Shown piece after piece: positions 24,693 through 36,389 of a DNA stretch of 64,000 nt. Source of the stretch: Acanthamoeba lenticulata (Eukaryota; Discosea; Longamoebia; Acanthamoebidae); assembly GCA_002179805.1 (NCBI GenBank), contig NAVB01000010.1, positions 62,001 to 126,000 on the forward strand, written 5' to 3'. The position numbers and the translations under genes are program-made. Position 1 is the first letter of the stretch, and every line of letters begins with the position of its first letter. The notes below the pieces were generated by a model. That model was given only the letters and a program-made list of their open reading frames with translations, was not told the DNA's origin and searched no databases.

Positions 24693-25207
24693 TCTTTGCC
24701 TCCCGGGCCCCTCTTGTGTTGGTTCTATCTCCTCAAGCAGCGACGTCCGGGGACCAACTCCTCTTCAGGGCTCCGTCTTCTTGCTCTTCTCGTCAACTGG
24801 GCTCCGGCCACCGCTGCCTATGTGCACGTCGAGAGCCTTTCTCTCTCCGCCTCTGCCGTCTAGCTGTATCGTCTCGCCTAGGAGCGCTTGAGGTTTTGAG
24901 TAGTGTTTGGTGGTTTGGTTTGAGCCTTGGACCACCAACCACCAGGCGTCGCCAGGTCCCGTCAAAAGAAATTTCAAAACAATCACGTGCGCCATAGGCT
25001 GCACGAATCGCCCGCGCGCTAAACCTCACCGCGGTCGTGTCTGCTTGCCTCACTGCCAAGGAGATGGCTTGTTTCTGCAAACGCAAGATGATGCAACGTG
25101 CGCACAAGATAAGTGTACACACAGCGCTATTACTGGATAGGGTATTCGCGTACCATCACAGGGCAGAGCCTCTTTCGCCGCGTTGTCTCTGTGGTGATGG
25201 CTCGCGC
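24693..25207. other. Intergenic: RasGEF upstream / transporter downstream
   Basis: About 515 bp between the RasGEF start and the transporter stop, both on the minus strand. I see no coding exon. It should hold the RasGEF promoter and the transporter 3' end. Confidence 0.4.
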
Positions 25208-26507
25208 TTAGTTACGCACATCGTCATCTAGCCGTTTTATCAAGCACTTACGAATCGCATACCTGTGAATGGCGTAGACGACCATGAACAAGCCAGCCAC
25301 GATACCCACGGAGCCTGCCAGTAAGCGCCAGGTGAGCTGCTCCCCCAGCATGGTTGTGGCCATCAGCCCTGCACGCACGCGATCGCCGGTTGATGTTAAA
25401 CAGCTGTAGGCCGACAGGTCATGAGCGCTCCTGAAAAACGTCGTCTCCCGACCTGTGAAGATGAGCTCCATGGGGCCGTAGATCACCACCGTCGTCTCTG
25501 GTGCCTGGTTCAGCGCCCACGTCGTGAGCCCGTAGGTGATGAAGGTGCCCACGAACGTGGCGACAAACACGGCGCCCCAGGCTTGAAGCGGAAGCTCCAC
25601 CAGCTTTTTGGGGACAGGAAGTGGAGTCAGCAGGCGAGAGATGAAGAGGAGCCATGTGTCTGCTGCAGCTACGTACGTGGTGCCACTGGTCCCACTCGGT
25701 CCAGACAAAGACGACGCACATTCCGCTGGAGGCGGCGAACATGATGAATGCGAGTGTGAATGGGGGGATCTGCTTGCAAAGGGGCTTCCCCATCACGATA
25801 AAGATCGTGTAGAGAAGTGTTGTGGCGATGATCAAGCAGTTGCCCAAGGTGGTGTCCCTCGCGAGCTGAAATGACTCGATCTCGAGGAGGATCAACGCGC
25901 CTGCAACAAGTCATAAGGTCAACCTCTACAAAGCATGCGTGGCGGCTATAGCGATGTTGTGTACCAACGAGTGTAATACAGATGCCTCCCACCTTGAGCA
26001 AGTGCAGACCCTCACGGCCCAGCAGGACACAGGCAATGTAGGTCCATATGGGAATCAGGAGAACCAACACAGCTGAGCTTATAGAATGAGTACCAGGTGA
26101 GCGGAGAGCGAACTGGGGCGAGAACAAGGGCGTACCTGCGTTGGTGGGCGTAGTCAAGTCCAGGCCGTACATGAAGCAGGCTTGATTGGCCCAGAAGCAG
26201 CAAGCTCCCAGCAAGCAGGTGGTCAAGATGACCCGGAGGCTCAGCGCACCCCATCGCCACACCTCGCGCTCGCAGAAGAAGGAGGCAAGGAAGAAGAAGG
26301 GCAAGCTGGCACATAGGCGCAGCGTAAGGAATACGCCAGGAGAAACATAGTCTACGTACAGCCACAGGTGAGCGTCATGTTGGCACAACTTGAGAGAAGT
26401 GGGGCTGTACCAAATGCGAACTTTGCACTGATGTTGAGGCTCGCCCAGCTGAACTGCACTAAGATCAGTACAAAGTGTGTCTTGAGCAGTGGCAGCAACT
26501 CTACCAT
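25208..26507 (-). CDS. EamA/DMT-superfamily membrane transporter (WAT1-like)
   Basis: Multi-pass membrane protein of the drug/metabolite transporter superfamily. I chose the ATG at 26507-26505 (MVELLPLLKTHFVLILVQFS), just after an acceptor; the upstream frame has no ATG. In order: VQFSWASLNISAKFAF; VILTTCLLGACCFWANQACF; MYGLDLTTPTNAGTPLF, the typical loop after helix 4; AVLVLLIPIWTYIACVLLG; GICITLVG; a second half with TLLYTIFIVMGKPLCK, AFIMFAASSGMCVVFVW, WGAVFVATFVGTFITYGLTT, WALNQAPETTVVIYGPMELI and MLGEQLTWRLLAGSVGIVAG. The end is basic (RHRYAIRKCLIKRLDD-like). The two halves fit two EamA repeats. Substrate unknown. It is transcribed divergently from the RhoGEF gene, with under 300 bp between start codons. 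Confidence 0.8.
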
Positions 26508-26797
26508 GCTGCAGGACACACTCGAGCCAGCGTTGGTGCGAATAGAAGAAAAGAAAATACGATAAATGCAAAGAATGAAAAGCATGTGGTGCGCACCTGC
26601 GAAGTATGCAAATTGGGGCGGTGGCCCTTCAGACAAAAGGACAGGTCAACCGGTCACGCCTGTGGGTGATTGTTGTTGTTGGCGAGTGCCCTCCACATTT
26701 TTAGACGTTAATTTGTAGTCGGCGAGCAGTTATCTCGAAGAAGGAGGATTCTCAGGCGCTGTCTTCTCCTTTGTTTGCATTCCAAAAATTTCACGAA

Positions 26798-29700
26798 ATG
26801 GATTCGTCGCCAGGGAGGAATCTCTCACCACAGCCTAAGAAGGGTGTTCACATTCATGTACCTCCCTCAACGAACGGCTTTTCACCAATCACTTACAATG
26901 TTGCAATGGCCTACTCTCGCTTATCGTTTCAATTCTGTTGTGATCAGGTGAAACTGCCCAGCGGGACAGAGGTGCACGAATTCATCCTACCTGTTGGCTA
27001 CACTGTGGACCAAGTCAAGGTTCGTTCGTTTCCCACCCACCTCGCTCAAACCTCCGGCTGACGAGGGCCTTTGCTGTTGTAGCGCGCCATCTTCAAACAA
27101 ATTCCTGATTTGGCTAGTAAAGAGACCAACCCCAACGACTACCAGCTCAAGCTGCGTGATAATTTGCGCTCTAAGGTACCCCCTTGAGTGCCTCGCTTGC
27201 CTTCGCCTCTTGGCTGTTGTGGAGGTAGTCAGAACGCTGCTCACCACCGCACGTACGGCAAACACTTCCTCAGGAGGAGATCCTCAATGTGGAGTTCAGC
27301 AAGCTGCAGAACTTGGACACTGTAAAGAGTGCCGCCGATGGAGAGACGCCCCTCGAGCTCTCCATCATGTCTACCAAACCGCAGGGCAACGTACGCACTG
27401 CCTACAGACCTCTTCGCGCTCTCTTCTCCTTTGTTTCTTGGTTAAGCTCACGCTTGTACTGCGCCTTTAGCATCACCAGTCGCAGGGACCACGCGGTCGA
27501 CCAGTCTCCGCGCTACATCACGGCGCCGGCCATGACGACAATATACACGTCAGCGCACCAGCCCACGTTTACCGCACGCCTACGAAGGAGTACGCGCGCG
27601 TTGGCTTAAAGATATGCGCTCCTCGCTTGGTGCTGACCCAACTTTTTGTTGATTGCCTATGTTTGCTCAGTGCGTCTGAACAGACCAGCCCGCGCCGGAC
27701 ATCGCCTGCCACAATGACATCGCCGCGCCGCCCTAGCCCTTCTGGAGCCGTGTCGCCGCGAGTGACGCAGCTTCCTCAATCGGCCACTTCGCCCTATACT
27801 GCGCCCAGCCAGAAGGCCCAGGTAGCGACGGCGCAGCCCATATCGCCCCGCTCGACATCGCCTCGCCTGACTGCGCGCTCCACGTCGAGTCCATCGCTCG
27901 TGCCCAAGTCTGAACTCAGCGCGGCTACGGCACCGCTTTCGGCTGTGGGCGAGACACAAAGCGGCACAGCCGGGCTATCAAGCCATGGCTTGTCGCAATC
28001 AACGCCCGTCTTGCCGCCGTCGCCGACAACCGGCACGGGAGCCACGGGTGAGGTCGACTCCCGCGACGACTCGATCAAGACCCTTCAGGACCAGCTGGCC
28101 CAGGCGCACGCCAAGATGGGGCGGCTCAACGCCCGATTGGCGCGCATCGGCCGCCTCGTGCGGCTGGAGCTCCTGCCGCTGTCCGCCAACGCACCGCTCG
28201 CGTTAAACGACGACCTGTCCAAGCGGCCCGCCCGCGACATCGACATCGTCGCCTCGGAGAAGCGGCTTCGCGCCACTCTCGGCCTCGTCCTCGCCGAGAT
28301 TGAGCGCGTCGATGATGACAGTAGCAGCAGCCCTTCGAAGGCCTCGACGGCCCAGGCTCCGGCCCCCGCGGGGGAAACGGCCCAAGGCGCCACGAGCGAC
28401 ACAAGCGTACGCGCACTGATCGGAGCGAATCAGGCCGGAGCCGCGCTGACGACGAGCACGCGAGAGCTGCGTGTGCGAAGCGAGCGCACTGTCTCGTCGG
28501 CCGATCATGACGAGGCCAAGCGGAACCGCAGCCTGTCGTCGAACGCCAAGAAGAATTCGATCGACGCCATCGCCGGTCGGATGAACCTCGAGCTGCCGTC
28601 GGGCGGCCTCGGCTCGTCGGTCTCCTCGCCCAGCGCGATCGCGTCCGGCTCGGCCAGCCCGCCGCCGGACCTCAGCGCCGGCGCCTCGCCGTTGCCGCCG
28701 CGCAAGATCCTCACCCCGGAGGAGCGCACGGAGATGCTGCAGCAGGAGTTCATCGACACCGAGGAGACCTACCTCAGGAGCCTCCAGAAACTCCACGAAG
28801 TGCGTGCTCCTCTCTGCCAGCCCGCCCACGCGCCTGAGCTCTGGCCACGCGACGTTTTTCTCACATTTAGAAATGGCGGTGCAGCACTTTGAGGTGCCTC
28901 TTATTGCCAGCGGGCTGCTCACGCCCGAGCAATGCGACACGCTCTTCTCCAGGGTCCGCACGCAGTTGCTGGAGGTAATCATTTCTTGTTTTTATTTTCT
29001 TTATTTTCGAATTTTGGCTCATCCAATCCCACGTGAAAACACAATCATCAGATCCACAAGCACTTGCTCGAGACCATCAAGAACCGCCCGCCCGGCGCGT
29101 CCTTCACCGATGGCCTGCTCGTCATCGCGCCCTACCTCAAAGTACCCAGCTCCTCTTTGAGTCTCTCTCAATCGCTTGTGCCGCGCTCCTGTGTGGGTTG
29201 CTCATGTCCTTCATATGCGCGCGCGTCCACACAACCCAAACACAGTTGTACACAGAGTATGTGAATAACCACCCGGAGGCCATCAGCCTCCTCATCGAAC
29301 TCAACGCCAACTCGAAGAAGTTTGCCGCTCTCCTCAAGGTACCCTCCTCGCCCTCGTCGTCAGTGCCGACTTGAGCAACTTGAAAGTGACAATTATATTA
29401 ATGTGGAACGTGCGAGCAGCAAATCGAGACCAAGCCCGAGGTGGACTCGCAGGACCTGTCGTCGTACTTGATCCGGCCCATCCAGCGGCTTCCCCGATAC
29501 GAGCTGCTCCTCCGGGTGCGGACCGAACGCTGGCAGGACCTTTTAAGGTGGCTGCTGAGCTCACGACCATCATCAACAAACAAACCAAAAAACAGGACAT
29601 GGTCAAGTACACGACGGAGGAGACCGAGCACCTGAAGCTGAGCCGACTTCTCGAGGCCGTGAAGAAGGTCAACGAGCACCTCAACGAGGCCAAGCGCAAG

Positions 29701-30452
29701 CGCGACAACTCCACGAAGATGGCCGCCATCCAGTCCAACCTCATCCTGGGCAAGGCCAAAGGGGTATCGTGCTCTCTTTCCCGCTCTTTCAATCATTTTC
29801 ATCATTTCCAATCAGATTTTTGCTCATGTTTACCGCGACGTGGGCCAATCCTCGGGTGCAGTTCTCGCTGTTCTCGTCGCAGACGCGCACGTTCCTGCGG
29901 GACGACACGCTGCTCGTGAAGAAGGTCAAGAAGGAGAAGACGACGTTCGCCAGGCACCACTTCTTCTTGTTCACCGACCTCCTCCTCGACACGGTCAAGA
30001 CGCGCGAGGGCAAGTACAAGCTCACCCGCGTCTACCCGCTGGCCGAGACCTCCTTTATGAAATACGAGGGCGAGTCCGGTGCGTGTCTGCTCATGGGTTC
30101 TCCCTGAAGGGACGACGAGACGGCTCATGTGGTGTTGCGCGGCTGTGCAGACACGGTGGCGCTGTTCCAGACGTCGTCGTCCGAGTCGGCGGTGGAGGAC
30201 CTGACCCAGGCCATCCACGTCAAGGCCGACCAGGGCGGCGACATTGACGGCTGGCTCCAGGAGACCCTCAAGGCCAAGGCCAACCGTACGGCTCTTCCTC
30301 CTCCCTCGCTCTCTTTCTCTTCTGAGGCCCCTTGCTCCTCCTTCTTCTCTCTTGCCTTACTCCAACGACGTCTCTTGCTTGCGCGTTCGGATGACCATCA
30401 TGTAGAGCGCGTGGACGAGAGCCGAGAGGGAAGGTATCACGTGGTCCTGTAA
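26798..30452 (+). CDS. RhoGEF (DH-PH) with N-terminal ubiquitin-like/RBD-like region
   Basis: Predicted activator of Rho/Rac GTPases. Exon 1 (MDSSPGRNLSPQPKKGVHIH) splices to VKLPSGTEVHEFILPVGYTV, DQVK, RAIFKQIPDLASKE and NDYQLKLRDNLRSK. This beta-grasp-like stretch could be a Ras-binding or FERM-F1-type domain (inference). A long Ser/Thr/Pro-rich exon (about 27670-28800) contains many TSPRR-type sites and a short coiled coil (DDSIKTLQDQLAQAHAKMGR). The DH domain begins LQQEFIDTEETYLRSLQKLH, continues FEVPLIASGLLTPEQCDTLF, IKNRPPGASFTDGLLVIAPY and LYTEYVNNHPEAISLLIELN, and has the CR3 helix SSYLIRPIQRLPRYELLL. The PH part follows (RTFLRDDTLLVKKVKKEK, HHFFLFTDLLLDTVKTREGK). The last exon encodes QRVDESREGRYHVVL. 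About twelve exons. Confidence 0.87.
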
Positions 30453-30665
30453 GCGTTGGTCGTAGAAGGGGCTTGTATGAGTAGCAGCTCTGGCGCATTG
30501 AGCGATCGCGCTCCAGCATTCCAAGTACATATTATTGCAACGCATATTCGCATATAATAGAATGATTTTTTTTTTAAAATAAATCAATCGAAAAATATAT
30601 GTATTAAAAAAAGAGAATGTTTATTGAATCTGTTGGCTGTACAGAGCAGCTGTGGCCGGACCCCC

Positions 30666-32488
30666 TCAAGGGTTGACGATGGTGAACGGAATCCAGAAGA
30701 CGTTGTTGGTGTAGTCTGACTCGGTGAAGGCGCGAGAGCCGTTGGTGACCGGGTTGATCTCGACGTAGAGCCAGTAGGAGCCCAGCGTGATGCCGGTGAT
30801 GTCGATCCACTGGCAGTCGAGGTTGGCCGTGTAGACGTCCTGCCAGCCCACGCTGATGCCCTGGTTGTTGCAATCGTACTGGGGCAGCAGCGACCGAGAG
30901 CCTGTTGTAGCCACCACCACCACCACAGAGAAGAAGAGGGTTGGTTCTTTAGCACAGAGGCCAATCACGAGAGCGGTGGCGATCGAGAGTTGCCACGTAC
31001 CAGTCCAGCCGGATACGGGCTCGAAATCTTCGAGGCAGAAGGCTTGCTTGCGGCCGACGCGCGTTAGGGTCCGGTTTTGCGAGTACAGCCTGACCAGACC
31101 ACCAGAGGCGGTGTGAGACATTATCATGGAGGTTGATGCTGAAGACGCACCTGTAGTTGGCGTAACCGCTGAAGTGGTAGTGCCGGTGGCACGGGTCATA
31201 GATGAAGCGGCCCGAGGCTGCCGGTGAGCCCAAGACCAGGTCGCTCGAACCAATGTTGGGGGTGGCTGCACCACACGTACATTCAGTGGTCGATTAGCTC
31301 GCGTGCGTGGCGTAGGAGAAAGATTGACATGGTGACGAACCTGTGTCGAAGCGGAGGAGCACACGGCTGCCGGCGGCAGCGCAACCCTCGCGCACGGCAC
31401 AGTCGGTGGAGAGGAAGGAGCGCTGCTCGATGTACATGGTGGACTGGGCCCGGTTGGCATCGACGGTGATGTCGGGAAGCGAGCTCTGGCGCTTGTTCAG
31501 GCTGCCCTGCACCGGCACGCAACGGCTCTCGTTGCTGCAACCGGTGACGCAGGCGCGCGAGATGAGCGGAAGCCGGCCGCCTGCGACCGTGCTGGCAAAC
31601 TTGGCGGGCGCGCGGCCGGTCTCGTCGACAACGACAAAGTCGCCAGAGCTTCGCATGGCCCAATAGGCAGTGAGGCCCGCCGACGATTCGGCCGAAACGG
31701 GCTTGTCCCAGTCCGCAGCGATGTCGGCCTCTGACCTCTGTCGGTTCCACAGGCGAACCTCGGCCAGTTCGCCCACGAAGCCGGCCTCCTTGCCGAGGGA
31801 ACGGCCGATGAGGAAGCCGTCGGTCGTGTAGAAGCGCAGCTGGCCTTTCTCTGGCCGATGCGCAACACGGACGCCGTTGACGTAGAGCGCGGAGCCATCG
31901 GCACCATAGGTGCCCGCGATGTGCGTCCACTCGTTGAATGGGACCGACGCGCCAAGCTGTCCGTCGTAGGGCTGGCTGTCCATGAAGACCAACCGGTCGC
32001 CGTCGAGGATGAAGCCAAAGCCAAAGCCCTGACGTTCTGCGGTACGCGAGATAAGCGCGACAGGTTAGTCACGTTTATCGCTCGTGAAGAAGAAGCCAAA
32101 GTGATCTGCGGAAGGAGCCAATCCGGAAGCAGAGCCAAGTTGCGCGAGGGTCACAGCGATTCAAGAAGGCTCAACGTACCCAAGTGAAGGAAGTTACCAA
32201 GTACGGCCATCGCGTCGGGCTTGGTCGGGAACGGCTTGATCCAGAACTCGAGCGTGAAGTCCTTGGGCTGGCTCCAGACGCCATTTCCGGCGTCAAGGTA
32301 GTTGGTGCCGTCGAACCTCACCGCGTAGCCCTCGCAGCCTCCGTTGAACGCTGCTCACGCAACCCGCCATGAGATGTCGGCCGGCCGTGGGTCCTAGCGT
32401 GGATGGTGATGAACATACCTTGGGACTGTGCAATAAGGGAAACGACTGCAATGCAGGCCAAAAGGAAGAAGTAGTTAAAGTGCCGCAT
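30666..32488 (-). CDS. Secreted LamG-like domain fused to lysyl oxidase
   Basis: Secreted copper amine oxidase predicted to oxidise peptidyl lysine outside the cell, for example in the cyst wall or matrix (inference). The signal peptide is MRHFNYFFLLACIAVVSLIA. A LamG/concanavalin domain follows (FTLEFWIKPFPTKP, FNEWTHIAGTYGADGSALYV, GELAEVRLWNRQR). A Cys-containing linker leads to the LOX domain: SSDLVLGSPAASGRFIYDPC, then HRHYHF (the copper-binding HxHxH), RKQAFCLED, ISVGWQDVYTANLDCQWIDI, and the end TESDYTNNVFWIPFTIVNP. The Lys in RKQAFCLED and the Tyr in DVY sit where animal LOX forms the lysyl-tyrosyl quinone cofactor, so it should be active. Six exons. The start is 680 bp from the divergent J-domain gene. 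Confidence 0.88.
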
Positions 32489-33169
32489 CGTCGTTGTCTG
32501 ACCGCCCATAAGACAAAGTGGTGCGAGGTCCTCCGGCAGGGCTGTAAGGAAGCGCTGTAGTGTGTATTGCGGCGCTGTAAAGACTGACGAAGCCGGCGTT
32601 CTCGCGAGGTCTTTATAGCTCCAGGGCGTTGTGCGGGCTCGGGGGCGTCCCCGCACCAACCACGAGGCATTCGAGGGAGCGCGCCGTGGGGTAGCCAGGG
32701 GGAGGTCATGGAGGAGAGGCGAGAACAACACCAGCAAGAGCTGTGGAATTTCTTGATCACCAATCTTAACCGTTCTCGTGCTTTGAGCTCGCTCATCAGC
32801 ATGAACTCTTCCGAAGACTGCGGGGAAGGCGACGGGCATTCATCGACGGCTTCTGTAGTCGTGCCATCAATGTCCATTGCGTGCCGTCCCGCGGCACGGA
32901 TCAAGTCGAGCTGCCGGATTTATCCCAGTTTTCTTGCACTTTCTTGCAGCCACTCCAACAACCACAACCTGTAACGGCTTTTTCTGAGTGGCCAAAAGCG
33001 CGTGTGGACTGCAGGTTCGAACTGGCCTCGTCTCCGTGGGCCACGGAGGCACCGCCGAGGCAGGAGGAAGAAGAGGAGAGGACCAAAGAACGCGCATACC
33101 GCCCAATAAAAACCCTCCATTTTCATTATTTTATTTTAATTTATTTTTGTAAGGCCTTGCTGCTGGACG
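32489..33169. other. Divergent intergenic region, LOX / J-domain genes
   Basis: About 680 bp between two divergent start codons. The LOX-proximal half is GC-rich. The last 70 bp before the J-domain ATG contain an AT-rich run (33110-33150) that may be core promoter. No coding exon recognised. Confidence 0.4.
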
Positions 33170-33978
33170 ATGAGCGACTACTACACGCTGCTCGGGGTCA
33201 GCAAAGACGTCACTGGCGAGGAGCTGGTGAAAGCCTATCGTAAGGCATCGCTCAAGTCGCACCCCGACAAGGGAGGCTCGCACGACAAGTGGACGGAGAT
33301 TCACACCGGTGCGCTTCCCCCTCCTCGCTCCTCTGAAAGATTGGCTTTGGGGGTTGTGCTGCTCATTCTGTGCACCAGCCTACACGGTCTTGAGCGACCC
33401 ACAGCAGCGAACCCTCTATGACCGCTATGGCCGGAAGCTGCAGGTACGTAACACACACTTCTCTGGCAATGGTTGAGATAATGTGCTGGGCTGAAAATGG
33501 GCGACGGCCGTGACACGAAGCCAAGCGTTGGCAGCAGTCTCGAAGTCGGGACAGAGCTCATCCTCCCGCTCGGGGTCGGCTGTGCGGTAAGTCCATAGAG
33601 CTGCCTGGGCGTGGGTGGGCTGGAGAGATGGGAGGACCTAACTTCCCACGTTTCTGGTTATTGGCCTGCGCTAGTTTGGCTTTCTGTTGGCCTTTCTCAA
33701 CCTGGCCATCGGAGCGACGAGCAGCTTCTGCCTCGCCGCCTTCTTCGTCCTTCTGGGCGCCACCCGACTCCCCAGCGACAACCCCAGCACGACCAAGACC
33801 ACCGTACCACCCGCCCTAAATACCACAAAGTTCGTTTGGGATCGTCCTGCCTGACACGACGCGCACGGCGCAGATCGGGATTGCGGCGCTGGCGGGCCTG
33901 ATCTTCGGGGCTCTGCTCGGCCTGCTCGTGATTGGCTTCTTCTCCTTTCTGTTCTCCCTCCTCTTCGGCTGGCTGTGA
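33170..33978 (+). CDS. J-domain (DnaJ) protein with C-terminal membrane segments
   Basis: Type III Hsp40-like co-chaperone predicted to recruit Hsp70 to a membrane. The J domain starts at residue 1: [20 protein letters not shown], then SHPDKGG with the HPD motif at residues 31-33. The next exon gives [20 protein letters not shown]. After a short linker ([20 protein letters not shown]) there are hydrophobic segments [33 protein letters not shown] and, in the last exon, [34 protein letters not shown], ending at the stop (33976-33978). No Gly/Phe or Cys-rich region. Two or three helices near the C-terminus suggest an ER or similar anchor with the J domain cytosolic. Exon edges around 33445-33500 are unsure. 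A U-box membrane protein follows on the same strand. Confidence 0.82.
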
Positions 33979-34163
33979 GCCCGCCTGCAAATGCACGATG
34001 TGTGTCCACATTTGGTGATCGACCGGCAGTTTTGCGGACCCAATTGGGAAGAGACCACGAGTTTGGGTGGGGCTTCCTTTCTCGTCAACGAGTCCGTGCA
34101 GCGTGTAGCCAACGTGCACCCCTAAACTGGTGGACCCCAAAGAACATACAAGTGGCCAACACG

Positions 34164-35363
34164 ATGGAGGAGGACGGAGAGCCAGAGGAGTTCTTGGACC
34201 CAATCACCCTATCCATCATGGTGCGTCTGTCTTAAAAGAAATCTCGCCCTTGCGCACTCTGCTCCCGCCCAAACATGACCATTTGGTTCGCTTGCAGGAG
34301 GAGGCCATGATGGCGCCATGCGGGCACTCCTTCTCCAAGGAGTCTGTCACCATGTGGCTGCGGCAGAACCATCCCTCGTGCCCCGTGTGCAAGGGTTCGC
34401 TGCTGGAAAAGCAGCTGGTGCCCAACTACGCGCTCCGCTCGGCCATAGAACGGTTCGACCCCTTGAGGGCGCCCTCCACCTCATCCCTCTTCTTGCCGGA
34501 GATGAAGGGCAAGGAGCTCACACGTTGGTACCTTCCACCCTTAGATACCAGCAGCATCACGCGAGTGCTCCTGATCCGGATCCCCCCCACCACGAGAGCA
34601 CGTATTCTTGCCAGGCGCCTTGTCGCAGCCATGGGCTGACCCCTTTTGTTGTCGTTCTCGTTGTTGTTGGTGGCACCTCAGACCAGTATTCGCTGTTTCC
34701 CGACCCGGCCAAGCCGCCCAAAGCTGCGGCGTTCAACTCGTCCGAAAGCAGCGGCGCTCAGCCCTCGGCCCCGGACATGATCGATATCGAGGCCGACATG
34801 CCTCCACCGTCACCACCACAGCCAGCAGCACTCCAGCCGGCGCCGGAGAACCACGCCGGCTGCCTGGACGAGCTTACTCGCGAGGCCCGTGAGGCTCCCC
34901 AGGGATGCTGCACGTGCATGTGCGAAGGCCCCGTCTACTGCTGCGCGACAGCCCATGACTACGAACAGGGCAGACAAACCCTCAAGCCGTGGCCCTGGTA
35001 CGCACGTCCTCTCCACGCCCCTGGACGCGCACGGCATTTCGGCCACAAACCAACCGAGAGAGCATTGGCTCACCATCCAGGTACAAGTCGCCGTCGGCCT
35101 TGTTCTGTATCTATTCATATGGCACATCGAGCACGTACACGCGGCGTACCGTGGCAAGCTTGTGCCTGCCTCTGCTAGCGCTAGCGTTGGTAGCCATTTG
35201 GGCACTCGAGATTGGCTTCGTTATATGCCTGTGGCTGGTGGGCTTTTTGCTCATCTCCCCCATATGGCTTATTGTGCGCGGCTTCGTGGAGGCTCTCTTC
35301 CCCGTGTTCTACCAGGACCACATCAAGCCCACCTGCTGGGATCAGACCTTTGGCTGCTACTGA
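34164..35363 (+). CDS. U-box E3 ubiquitin ligase with C-terminal membrane helices
   Basis: Predicted membrane-bound ubiquitin ligase. The start MEEDGEPEEFLDPITLSIM splices in phase (donor after 34220, acceptor before the next exon) to EEAMMAPCGHSFSKESVTMW and CPVCKGSLLEKQLVPNYALR, a canonical U-box with the usual DPI...PC/GHSF...CP-C..L pattern. A disordered Ser/Pro linker (DIEADMPPPSPPQPAALQ) is followed by a Cys cluster, CCTCMCEGPVYCC, which could be palmitoylated or bind metal. The last exon(s) encode hydrophobic segments (VAVGLVLYLFIWHIEHVHAA; LCLPLLALALVAIWALEIGF; VICLWLVGFLLISPIWLIV) and end FYQDHIKPTCWDQTFGCY. Splicing between 35000 and 35170 is uncertain, so the number of helices (two to four) is not fixed. 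It is 186 bp downstream of the J-domain membrane protein. Confidence 0.75.
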
Positions 35364-35383
35364 TCTTCTGTACTCTTCTTTGT

Positions 35384-36389
35384 TCATTCCTGAACTGCTA
35401 TTTTGACACTGACCTCTCGTTTCTTCTTCTTGTTCTTGAGAACGGCGGTCACCTTGAGGAAGTAGACAATCTTGTAGTTGCCCTTCTTCTCGGTGAATGT
35501 TGGCGACAGGTCGGTCGGTAGCACAAAAGCGAGCTCTCCGCAGTAGACACCACCCTTACAAAGGGGGAAGCACGGCGGGGTGTACTCTTGCGCATGGTAG
35601 ACCTCTTCGCCCCGTTCTTTCAGCTTTCTCTGTTCAACAAAGCCCTTCTTGTGAAACTCGTACCTGCGGTGTAAAGCCAGTTGCGGTGTTAACGCATGAA
35701 CTGCACATGAAAGCAACGACGTCTTACGTGGATGCCCGCTTGATCAGCTCCACTGAGATGGCCAGCACGGCCTTCTTGCTGCCATTCATCAACTCTACAC
35801 CAATCTTGACCTGCTCTCCCACCCCGTACTGGCGCTTTGCCACTCCAGCAAGGATGATGGTCTTCTTCCTCTTGCCATCGTCCCTGGCCGAGAGGGGATA
35901 GTTGGCGATGCAGCCGGCCTTGTCCACCTCCACTGTTCGAAGTTCTTTGTAGGCGTCATAGGCCCCTTGGCTTCCAGATCTGCTTCTGCCTTTGCTTTTG
36001 GCGGTGGGCATGGAGGTGCTGAGCTGTGGGATGGTGGGTCTGCTCTTCGGGATGGTGTCCCTGTGCGTGGCCCACTTCTGTCTGGACCTTGGACTAAGCG
36101 CGTTATCGTCCACTTCCTCCTGCCCCTTCTTTCTACTTGCTCTTGGCTCCACGGGCGTGAAGAGCTCCAATACATCAAACTCAGCAGAGATGGGGCGTCT
36201 TCTTGTTTGAGAAGTCTGTTGATGATCACTTTTGGAGTTGCCTGAGCGGTCGCGGTGTGTCTTTGGTCGTCGCTCGACCTCATCTCTGTGCTTCCAGGTT
36301 GCGCCCTTGTTGTGGTCGATCGTCGAAAGCTGGGGCAGGGCGAGCGCTGGTGGAACCGGCCCTGTCCCTTTCCTACGCCTGGACTCCAT
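35384..36389 (-). CDS. Arrestin-fold-like protein
   Basis: Two exons. Exon 1 (ATG 36389-36387) starts MESRRRKGTG and has a basic, disordered first 150 residues. It then reads AGCIANYPLSARDDGKRKKT, ILAGVAKRQYGVGEQVKIGV and ELMNGSKKAVLAISVELIKR. Exon 2 gives YEFHKKGFVEQRKLKERGEE, CFPLCKGGVYCGELAFVLPT, SPTFTEKKGNYKIVYFLKVT and REVSVKIAVQE. The pattern of a conditioning beta-strand, 'G..V...V.. N.S.K.V', and a late 'Y.I.Y.L.V' strand resembles an arrestin domain of the alpha-arrestin type. I see only about one such domain, so it may be a single-domain relative. No PPxY motif was noticed. It ends 20 bp from the U-box stop (convergent). Confidence 0.55.

Noticed and set aside
33000..33035. B-box-like GGTTCGAACTG
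   Set aside because: No matching A box at tRNA distance and the T stem does not pair.
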